Shown here piece by piece: positions 7,774 to 13,216 of a stretch of DNA of 13,216 nt; positions within the stretch are counted from its first letter, which is position 1; every line of letters starts with the position of its first letter. The position numbers and the translations under genes are program-made. This stretch comes from an uncultured Comamonadaceae bacterium (GTDB taxonomy: Bacteria > Pseudomonadota > Gammaproteobacteria > Burkholderiales > Burkholderiaceae), in NCBI GenBank assembly GCA_946482595.1, contig CAMLSD010000116.1:1-13216 (forward strand), in the 5' to 3' direction. The notes below the pieces were generated by a model that did not search any database, was not told the DNA's origin, and saw only the letters and a list, made by a program, of their open reading frames with translations.

Positions 7774-8823
7774 TCAGACCGCGCAGCTGGCCGGCAGCAA
7801 TGCCGGCGGCTCGTCCTCACCCGTGTGGGCCGCCTTGCCCTCGGCCACCGGCATCGGCTGGGGAAAATCGACGCCGTTCTTCAAGGCAACCACTTCGGCC
7901 ATGATGGACAGGGCGATTTCCGCCGGCGTCTTGCTGGCGATGTAAAGCCCGGCCGGGCCGTGCAGCGCATTCAGCTCGGCCTCGCCCAGACCAAAATGCT
8001 CGCGCAGGCGCGTTCGGCGCAGCGAGGTATGGCGACGCGAGCCGATGGCGCCCACATAAAAGGCTTCCGACTGCAAGGCGTCGATCAGCGCCAGGTCGTC
8101 GAGCTTGGGGTCGTGTGTCAGTGCGACCACGGCCGTGCGCGCATCCGGTTGCAGGCGCAGGATCAGGTCATCGGGCATCTCGTGGCTCAGCAGCACCCCC
8201 TCCAGGGCCCAGTGGGCGCTGTGTTCACTGCGCGGGTCGCACACGATGACCTCGAAATTCAAGCCCAGCGCCATCTGGCACAGGAAGCGCGACAGATCCC
8301 CGGCGCCGATGACGATGAGCCGATGGCGCGGGCCGAAGTATGTCACCAGGGCGTTGTCGTCCAGTTCCGGCAGGCCGTCGCGCCGACCGGGCTGCAAGGT
8401 CACCGCGCCAGTGTGCAGATCGAGGCGGCGCGCGGTGCTGCGCCGAGCCTGCGTGGCCTGCAGCAACTCGGGCAGCCGGCTGTGTTCGGCCACCGGCTCC
8501 AGCACCAGCTCCACCGTGCCGCCACAGGGCAGGCCGAAACGATGCGCCTGGTCGGCCGAGATGCCGTAGCGCAGCGTCACCGGTCGCCCATCGGTGCAGA
8601 TGGCCGACAGACCCTCGTCGTGCATGCGCCGGATCAGGTCGTCCTCGATGCAGCCGCCGGAGACCGAGCCCGTCGTTTCGCCGCGGCCATTGATGGCCAT
8701 CAGCGAACCCGGTGGCCGGGGTGACGAACCCCAGGTGCGCGTCACCGTCACCAGCAGGACCGGCAGCCCCGCGGCAAACCAGGCCTGCGCGGTGCGCAGG
8801 ACCTGGGTGTCCAGGTCTTCCAT
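7774..8823 (-). CDS. xdhC: XdhC/CoxI family molybdenum cofactor maturation protein
   Basis: A 349-residue soluble protein. Family members bind the molybdenum cofactor, help add its terminal sulfido ligand and insert it into a partner hydroxylase. The N-terminal XdhC/CoxI domain shows GSLMAINGRGETTGSVSGGC with C58, a second Cys at C100 in FGLPCGG, and IEDDL after the first. The C-terminal Rossmann-like XdhC_C domain begins near 168 with RLIVIGAGDLSRFL, followed by ALTHDPKLDDLAL, YVGAIGSRRH and a GLYIASKTPAEIALSI-type end. The start is fixed by GGAG 9 bases upstream. It follows iorB by 13 bases on the same strand, so its client is almost certainly the IorAB enzyme encoded just upstream. The last 30 or so residues (after KNGVDFPQP) are low-complexity and probably not structural. 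The family call is sure; the partner is inferred from position. Confidence 0.93.
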   Translation of the reverse strand: MEDLDTQVLRTAQAWFAAGLPVLLVTVTRTWGSSPRPPGSLMAINGRGETTGSVSGGCIEDDLIRRMHDEGLSAICTDGRPVTLRYGISADQAHRFGLPCGGTVELVLEPVAEHSRLPELLQATQARRSTARRLDLHTGAVTLQPGRRDGLPELDDNALVTYFGPRHRLIVIGAGDLSRFLCQMALGLNFEVIVCDPRSEHSAHWALEGVLLSHEMPDDLILRLQPDARTAVVALTHDPKLDDLALIDALQSEAFYVGAIGSRRHTSLRRTRLREHFGLGEAELNALHGPAGLYIASKTPAEIALSIMAEVVALKNGVDFPQPMPVAEGKAAHTGEDEPPALLPASCAV

Positions 8824-8836
8824 GGTGGCGCTCCCG

Positions 8837-11083
8837 TCAGGCCAGCTTGAACGGCAGTTCACGCAGCGGCTTGCCGGTGAGCTGGGCCACGGCGTTGGCG
8901 AAGGCCGGTGCCAGTGGCGGCAGCCCGGGTTCGCCCATGCCGGTGGGGGCTTCGGCACTCGGCACGATGTGCACGCTGAACGCCGGCATGTCGGTGATGC
9001 GCGCCACGGTGTAGTCGCCGAAGTTCTGCTGTTCCACCACACCGTCCTTGAGCGTGATGGCCGCACCCGGCAGGCACATGCCCAGGCCCATCAGGGCCGC
9101 ACCCTGGACCTGGGCTTCCACGGTGCGCGGATTGATCGCCAGGTTGCAGTGCACGCCGGCCGTGACCTGATGCAGCACCGGCCGGCCGTCCGTGACTGAC
9201 GCCTCGACCACATACGCCACCACCGAATTGAACGACTCGTGCACCGCCACGCCCCAGGCCCGGCCGGCGGCCAGGCGCTTGCTGCCGTAGCCGCTGCGAT
9301 CGACCGCGAGCTGCAGGGCAGCGCGATGACGCGGGTGTCCGGCACCGAACAGCTTCATCCGGTAGGCCACCGGGTCCTGCTGCGTCTCGCGCGCGATCTG
9401 GTCGATCAGCGTTTCCATCACAAAGGCCGTGTGTGTGCTGCCCACGCTGCGCCACCACAGGACCGGCACGTTCACCTTGGGATGGTGCACGGTCAGCCGC
9501 ATGGGCAGCGGGTAGGGCGCACGCATGCCTTCCACGGCGGTGATGTCGACGCCGTTCTTGACCATCATGCCCTCGAAGGGCGAGCCGGTCACGATCGACT
9601 GGCCAACGATGACATGGTCCCAGGCCAGCACCTGACCGGTGGCGTCGAAACCGATCTGCGCACGGTGCAGGTGCATCGGGCGGTAGTAGCCGCCCTTGAT
9701 GTCGTCCTCTCGGCTCCACAGCGTGCGGATCGGCGCGCGCACACCCGCCTGGTGGGCGGCCTTGGCAATGGTGCAGGCCTCGGTCACGTACTCGCTGGTG
9801 GGTATCGCGCGGCGGCCGAAGCCGCCACCGGCCGACTGCACCAGCACCTGCACCTTCTCTGGCGGCAGGCCCAGCACCCGCGCCGCGGCCAGGCCGTCCA
9901 GCCCGGCCATCTGCGAACCCACCCACAGCGTGGCCGCCTGGCCGGTGTATTCCACCGTGCAGTTCAGCGGCTCCATCGGCGCATGGGCGAGGTAGGGAAA
10001 CACGAACTCGGCCTCGATGCGCCGGGGCGCGCCGGCCAGCGGTGCCATGTCCGCATCGAAGTGCCGGGGGCCGGGCTGGGTGGCCAGCGCGCGGTACTGT
10101 GCCAGTTGGGCGGCGCTGTCGACCTTCTCGACGGCGCTGCTGTCCCATTGCAGCTTCAGCGCATCGCGTGCGGTCTTGGCCGGCCAGTAGCCGTCGGCGA
10201 TGATCGCGACCCCCTCGGCACCGCGATCCAGCGGCACCCGCACGACGGCCTTCACGCCGCGCACGGCGCGCGCGGCGGTGTCATCCACCGACTTCAGCCT
10301 TGCACCAAATACCGGCGGGCGCGCGATGACGGCCGTGAGCTGACCGGGGCGGCGCACGTCGATGCCGAAGTCCTGCCGGCCGCTGCTCTTGGCGGCGGCA
10401 TCCAGCCGGGTGGTCGGCTGCCCGATCAGGCGAAACTGCTTCGGGTCCTTCAGCGTGACCTGGGCCGGCACGGGCAGGGCCATCGCGGCTTCGGCCAGTT
10501 CACCGTAGTTCGCACGTCGTCCACCGGCACCCAGGACCACACCGGCCTCGGTGCGCAGGCTGGCTGCGTCCACCCCCCAGCGCGCGGCCGCAGCCTGCAG
10601 CAGCATGGCGCGGGCGCGGGCACCCAGTTCGCGGTACTGGGTGAAGCTGTTCTTGATGGAATTGGAGCCCCCGGTCAGGTGCATGCCGTACAGCGGATCG
10701 GCGTAGGCCATGTCGTTGGTGCCGAGCTGGCTGCGCACCTTGGACCAGTCGGCATCCAGCTCTTCGGCCAGGATCATCGGCAGCGCGGTCTGCACGCCTT
10801 GGCCGAACTCGAGACGGTTCACCGTGACGGTCACCGTGCCGTCCTTCGCGATCGCGACAAACGCGGCGGGCAACTGTGTCGGCTTCAGTTCGGCAGGCGC
10901 GCTGCCGGCGGCTGCCCCCTGCGCCTGCGACAGCAGCGGGAACACGCCAAGGGCAAAGCCGCTGGCGGCACCCAGCTTGAGGAAGCTGCGCCGCGGCAGA
11001 TCGGCTGCACCGCGCGGATCGCCGGTTCGGGCCAGCAGGTGCTGAAGGGCTTGCGGGAGGTCTTGCATGGCATGGCTGAGCAT
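8837..11083 (-). CDS. iorB: Molybdopterin-binding subunit of an IorB-type xanthine dehydrogenase-family oxidoreductase, Tat-exported
   Basis: A 748-residue catalytic subunit of the molybdenum hydroxylase family, closest in layout to isoquinoline 1-oxidoreductase beta and related aldehyde oxidases. A twin-arginine signal, R31-R32-SFLKLGAASGFALG, precedes a hydrophobic stretch ending near residue 55, so the folded holoenzyme should go to the periplasm. Cofactor-binding signatures include SAGGGFGRRA near 415-420. GMGEP near the C-terminus carries E718, the expected catalytic base that activates water. The start at 11083 is set by AAGGAGA with 7 bases before the ATG; a second ATG five codons in is less well placed. 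The gene begins 13 bases after the iorA stop and ends 13 bases before xdhC. The substrate cannot be read from sequence: aldehydes and N-heteroaromatics are both possible. No FAD subunit is encoded, as is usual for this type, and no cytochrome gene is visible in this window. Confidence 0.93.
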   Translation of the reverse strand: MLSHAMQDLPQALQHLLARTGDPRGAADLPRRSFLKLGAASGFALGVFPLLSQAQGAAAGSAPAELKPTQLPAAFVAIAKDGTVTVTVNRLEFGQGVQTALPMILAEELDADWSKVRSQLGTNDMAYADPLYGMHLTGGSNSIKNSFTQYRELGARARAMLLQAAAARWGVDAASLRTEAGVVLGAGGRRANYGELAEAAMALPVPAQVTLKDPKQFRLIGQPTTRLDAAAKSSGRQDFGIDVRRPGQLTAVIARPPVFGARLKSVDDTAARAVRGVKAVVRVPLDRGAEGVAIIADGYWPAKTARDALKLQWDSSAVEKVDSAAQLAQYRALATQPGPRHFDADMAPLAGAPRRIEAEFVFPYLAHAPMEPLNCTVEYTGQAATLWVGSQMAGLDGLAAARVLGLPPEKVQVLVQSAGGGFGRRAIPTSEYVTEACTIAKAAHQAGVRAPIRTLWSREDDIKGGYYRPMHLHRAQIGFDATGQVLAWDHVIVGQSIVTGSPFEGMMVKNGVDITAVEGMRAPYPLPMRLTVHHPKVNVPVLWWRSVGSTHTAFVMETLIDQIARETQQDPVAYRMKLFGAGHPRHRAALQLAVDRSGYGSKRLAAGRAWGVAVHESFNSVVAYVVEASVTDGRPVLHQVTAGVHCNLAINPRTVEAQVQGAALMGLGMCLPGAAITLKDGVVEQQNFGDYTVARITDMPAFSVHIVPSAEAPTGMGEPGLPPLAPAFANAVAQLTGKPLRELPFKLA

Positions 11084-11096
11084 GGTGATGTCTCCT

Positions 11097-11570
11097 TCAG
11101 GCCAGGGCCCGTGCTGCATCTGCCACCGCGGCGCGGATGCGTGTGTAGGTGCCGCAGCGGCAGACATTGCCGGCCATCGCACTGTCGATGTCGGCGGCGC
11201 TCGGCTGGGTGCCCTTGGGCAGCGATTTCAGGAAGGCCGTGGCGCTCATGATCTGGCCGCTCTGGCAGTAGCCGCACTGCGCGACGTCGTGTTTCACCCA
11301 GGCGTCACGCACGGCACGGCCCACGCGGTCGTCCCCGGCGGTGACGGCTTCGATGGTGGTGACCTGGCGGCCTTCGACGCTGCTGACCGGTGTGACGCAC
11401 GAGCGGATGGCCTGGCCGTCCACATGGACGGTGCAGGCGCCGCACAGGGCCGTGCCGCAGCCGAACTTGGTGCCGGTCAGGCCCAGCGTGTCACGCAGGG
11501 CCCAGAGCACGGGGGTGGAAGGCTCGATGTCCAGCGACTGGGCATGACCGTTGACTTGCAGCTTGATCAT
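11097..11570 (-). CDS. iorA: [2Fe-2S] subunit of the IorAB-type oxidoreductase
   Basis: A 157-residue small subunit carrying the two iron-sulfur clusters that pass electrons away from the molybdenum site. The N-terminal plant-ferredoxin-like cluster uses C38, C43, C46 and C58 (GCGTALCGACTVHVDG then SC). The C-terminal helical domain uses C99, C102, C137 and C139 (CGYCQSGQ and NVCRCGTYTRI). All eight cysteines are present and the length is normal. It has no signal peptide of its own and presumably crosses the membrane bound to IorB, which has the Tat signal. The start MIKLQVNGHAQ is supported by GGAG 6 bases upstream. It is the first gene of iorA-iorB-xdhC and lies divergent to an AraC-family regulator. 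The subunit type is certain; the enzyme's substrate is not known. Confidence 0.95.
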   Translation of the reverse strand: MIKLQVNGHAQSLDIEPSTPVLWALRDTLGLTGTKFGCGTALCGACTVHVDGQAIRSCVTPVSSVEGRQVTTIEAVTAGDDRVGRAVRDAWVKHDVAQCGYCQSGQIMSATAFLKSLPKGTQPSAADIDSAMAGNVCRCGTYTRIRAAVADAARALA

Positions 11571-11743
11571 GGGTTCTCCGTGAGGTGTTGTGGGTCAAGG
11601 CATCTGGCAGGGCGGAGTTTCGGACCGATCCTCAAATGCACGTTAGCCAGAACCTGCGCCATGCTTGCCCAATCCTGCGGCGGCCCGGCACAAGCCGTGC
11701 GCTCCCGATACCATGCGATGCAGCAACTTTTCGACGCATCGCC
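11571..11743. promoter_or_regulatory. Divergent control region between iorA and the AraC-family gene
   Basis: This 173-base region should hold the promoters of both genes. No convincing sigma-70 promoter could be picked on either strand. Two signals stand out on the plus strand. CGGCAC-N5-GTGC (11686-11700) matches 8 of 10 fixed positions of the sigma-54 consensus with exact GG-N10-GC spacing, though such matches are easy by chance in GC-rich DNA. An inverted repeat, GCGATGC (11715-11721) and GCATCGC (11736-11742), ends one base before the araC start codon. It could be a regulator-binding site or an RNA hairpin over the ribosome-binding region. Confidence 0.35.
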
Positions 11744-12670
11744 ATGCCCGATCCTTCCACCGCTGATGCCCTGCATTCGCCACGCGCCGCACTGGCCGGG
11801 CGCATCCTGAACCGGACGCGCGACGGTGACCTGCTGCAGGTACCCGAGATCCCCGGGCTGATGATCATGCGGATGGATCAACCGGCGGTGAACAACTGCA
11901 GCGTCTACGAGCCGTGTGTGGCGGTCATCGTGCAAGGCAGCAAGCGGGTGATGCTGGGCGATCAGAGCCTGAGCTACGGTGAAGACCGCTACCTGATCGC
12001 ATCGATGGACCTGCCGGTGAAGACCGCGCTGATGGAGGCCCGCCCCGAGCGCCCCTACCTGGCGCTGGCGCTCCGGCTGGACTGGCGCGAGATTGCCTCG
12101 TTGATGCTGGAGCTGCCCGCCGGCAGCAGCCGCAAGGTCGAGAGTGACGGCCATGCCATGACGACGGGCCTGCTGACGGCGCCGCTGCTGCAGGCCTTCG
12201 AGCGCCTGCTCGCCCTGCTGGACCAGCCCGACGACATCCGCACGCTGGCGCCGCTGATCCGCCGCGAGATCCACTACCGGCTGCTCACCGGCGAGGCCGG
12301 CTGGCGCCTGCGGCAGATCGCCACGGTCGATACCCACAGCCACCAGGTGGCGCGAGCGATCGCCAACCTCAATGACCGTTTTGCCGAGCCGCTTCGGGTG
12401 GAGTCACTGGCCCGCGAGGTGGGCATGAGCCTGACCACCTTCCACCACCACTTCAAGTCGCTCACGGCGATGAGCCCGCTGCAATATCAGAAGCAGTTGC
12501 GCCTGACCGAGGCACGCCGGCTGATGCTGTCCGAACGCCTGGATGCGTCGACCGCGGCCTTCCGGGTGGGCTACGAAAGCCCGTCGCAGTTCAGCCGGGA
12601 GTATCGGCGCCTGTTTGGTGCGCCGCCGTCGCGCGACATGGCGGGGATGAGGCGCGGGGAGGTGGCATGA
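11744..12670 (+). CDS. AraC-family transcriptional regulator (AraC_N type), probable regulator of iorAB-xdhC
   Basis: A 308-residue regulator. The N-terminal AraC_N sensor domain (about 18-180) has the typical VYEPCVAVIVQGSKRVMLGD and DRYLIASMDLPV stretches. The C-terminal DNA-binding domain (about 200-300) has two helix-turn-helix motifs: LRVESLAREVGMSLTTFHHHF (first) and DASTAAFRVGYESPSQFSREY (second). The start at MPDPSTADALHSPR gives the usual family length; the frame is open further up to 11585, but that part has no family-like sequence. No Shine-Dalgarno is visible. E. coli YqhC, of the same domain type, controls an aldehyde reductase, and this gene is divergent from a likely aldehyde- or heterocycle-oxidising enzyme. 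Activation of iorA by the enzyme's substrate is therefore a reasonable inference. C52 and C58 in the sensor domain could be reactive, but this is not shown. The family call is certain; the target is inferred from position. Confidence 0.93.
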   Translation: MPDPSTADALHSPRAALAGRILNRTRDGDLLQVPEIPGLMIMRMDQPAVNNCSVYEPCVAVIVQGSKRVMLGDQSLSYGEDRYLIASMDLPVKTALMEARPERPYLALALRLDWREIASLMLELPAGSSRKVESDGHAMTTGLLTAPLLQAFERLLALLDQPDDIRTLAPLIRREIHYRLLTGEAGWRLRQIATVDTHSHQVARAIANLNDRFAEPLRVESLAREVGMSLTTFHHHFKSLTAMSPLQYQKQLRLTEARRLMLSERLDASTAAFRVGYESPSQFSREYRRLFGAPPSRDMAGMRRGEVA

Positions 12671-12690
12671 GGGGGGATGAGCTCTGAGGC
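12671..12690. other. Short spacer between araC and the repeat array
   Basis: Twenty G-rich bases follow the araC stop codon before the first repeat copy. No hairpin followed by a T-run is present, so transcription probably ends within the hairpins of the array. Confidence 0.4.
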
Positions 12691-12728
12691 GCGGAAGCGG
12701 ATGATGGTACGCGGGGCCGTTCTTCCGC

Positions 12729-12792
12729 CATCGTCATGCCCGCGAAGTCGGGCATCCACGCATCGTCATGCCCGCGAAGGCGGGCATCCATG
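12729..12792 (+). repeat. 32-bp direct duplication inside repeat copy 1 (also in copy 2 at about 12896-12959)
   Basis: The segment CATCGTCATGCCCGCGAAG and its following bases occur twice in a row with a 32-bp period. The first version reads GAAGTCGGGCATCC (copy 1) or GAAGTCGAGCATCC (copy 2) where the second reads GAAGGCGGGCATCC. The GTC variant shortens the stem to 7 bp, and the copy 2 form adds a mismatch, so the extra hairpin is decaying. Copy 3 carries only one segment. Confidence 0.8.
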
Positions 12793-12839
12793 GGCCTGGC
12801 GGTGTGGCGCCGATGGATCCCCGCCTTCGCGGGGATGAC
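12765..12839. repeat. Inverted pair of REP-like hairpins, repeat copy 1
   Basis: The left arm (12765-12790) and right arm (12814-12839) are near-perfect inverted repeats of 26 bases around a 23-base spacer. Each arm is itself a hairpin: ATGCCCGC-GAAG-GCGGGCAT at 12768-12787 and ATCCCCGC-CTTC-GCGGGGAT at 12817-12836. The arms differ by a G-C to C-G swap that keeps each small stem paired. Confidence 0.85.
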
Positions 12840-12934
12840 CGGGAGGGGCGGCCTGGCGCGGCAGCGGATGGTGGTGCGCGGGGCTGTTCTTCCGCCATCG
12901 TCATGCCCGCGAAGTCGAGCATCCACGCATCGTC

Positions 12935-13006
12935 ATGCCCGCGAAGGCGGGCATCCATGGGCCTGGCGGTGTGGCGCCGATGGATCCCCGCCTTCGCGGG
13001 GATGAC
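12935..13006. repeat. Inverted pair of REP-like hairpins, repeat copy 2
   Basis: This has the same two hairpins as copy 1, with stems at 12935-12954 and 12984-13003 and loops GAAG and CTTC. The stem sequences are unchanged from copy 1. Confidence 0.85.
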
Positions 13007-13069
13007 CGGGAGGGGCGGCCTGGCGCGGCAGCGGATGGTGGTGCGCGGGGCCGTTGTTCCGCCATCGTC

Positions 13070-13141
13070 ATGCCCGCGAAGGCGGGCATCCATGGGCCTG
13101 GCGGTGTGGCGCCGATGGATCCCCGCCTTCGCGGGGATGAC
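13070..13141. repeat. Inverted pair of REP-like hairpins, repeat copy 3
   Basis: Stems lie at 13070-13089 and 13119-13138, identical to copies 1 and 2. This copy lacks the extra upstream hairpin that the other two have. Confidence 0.85.
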
Positions 13142-13216
13142 CGGGAGGGGCGGCCTGGCGCGGCAGCGGATGGTGGTGCGCGGGGCTGTTCTTCCGCCAT
13201 CGTCATGCCCGCGAAG

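Larger units (their letters stand above)
12691..13216. repeat. Tandem array of a 167-bp unit made of REP-like hairpins (BIME-like), continuing past the window edge
   Basis: Four head-to-tail copies begin with GCGGMAGCGGAT: 12691-12857 (167 bp), 12858-13024 (167 bp), 13025-13159 (135 bp, one 32-bp segment missing) and 13160-13216 (57 bp, cut by the edge). Copies 2 and 3 are nearly identical where they align; copy 1 differs slightly more at its left end, for example GATGATGGTACG against GATGGTGGTGCG. Each full copy holds three short hairpins. Open frames across the array read as repeats of MDARLRGHDD or PAKAGIH, a well-known artefact of this kind of intergenic repeat, so no gene is called. Likely effects are transcription stop or mRNA end protection for araC. 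Confidence 0.93.

Noticed and set aside
9239..11251. 670-codon plus-strand frame opposite iorB
   Set aside because: It has low-complexity, His/Gly/Arg-rich sequence without family features. The opposite strand holds a clear full-length molybdenum hydroxylase subunit with a ribosome site and Tat signal.
12591..13206. Minus-strand frames encoding repeats of MDARLRGHDD and PAKAGIH
   Set aside because: They are artefacts of translating the REP-like hairpin repeats. They have no ribosome site and their periodicity follows the DNA repeat.
12691..13216. CRISPR array
   Set aside because: The repeated unit is 135-167 bp with near-identical content throughout. There are no unique spacers of regular length between short repeats and no cas genes.

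Overview
The window is GC-rich with strongly G/C-ending codons. Its gene content (paired cyanophycin synthetases of the CphA'/CphA type, an IorAB-type molybdenum hydroxylase with XdhC, and an AraC_N-type regulator) fits a betaproteobacterium of the order Burkholderiales. This placement is inferred from protein sequence alone; no rRNA or other phylogenetic marker is present.

Left half (1-7753): a cyanophycin locus in two divergent arms. On the minus strand, an ABC transporter with an unusual N-terminus (PH-like region plus zinc ribbon) is translationally coupled to a DUF1854 protein that runs off the left edge. Both match families known as cyanophycin-metabolism-associated. On the plus strand, two cyanophycin synthetase genes lie 27 bases apart. 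The first (CphA') has a dead, C-terminally truncated Mur-ligase module but keeps an N-domain HxxEHxxxE motif. The second (CphA) has intact ATP-grasp and Mur-ligase modules but has lost that motif. The two proteins are therefore complementary, which is the most interesting biology in the window. No cyanophycinase or isoaspartyl dipeptidase gene is visible here.

Middle (7774-11570): a tight minus-strand operon iorA-iorB-xdhC. It encodes a [2Fe-2S] subunit, a Tat-exported molybdopterin catalytic subunit and the XdhC-type cofactor-maturation factor. It probably oxidises an aldehyde or N-heterocycle, and there is no FAD subunit. It converges on cphA across a 20-base gap that holds a perfect GC palindrome.

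Right (11571-13216): a divergent AraC-family regulator, probably controlling iorAB-xdhC, followed by about 0.5 kb of non-coding DNA. That stretch is a tandem 167-bp repeat built from REP-like hairpins, running past the right edge. The hairpin arms show compensatory changes, so it resembles a locally amplified BIME-like element.
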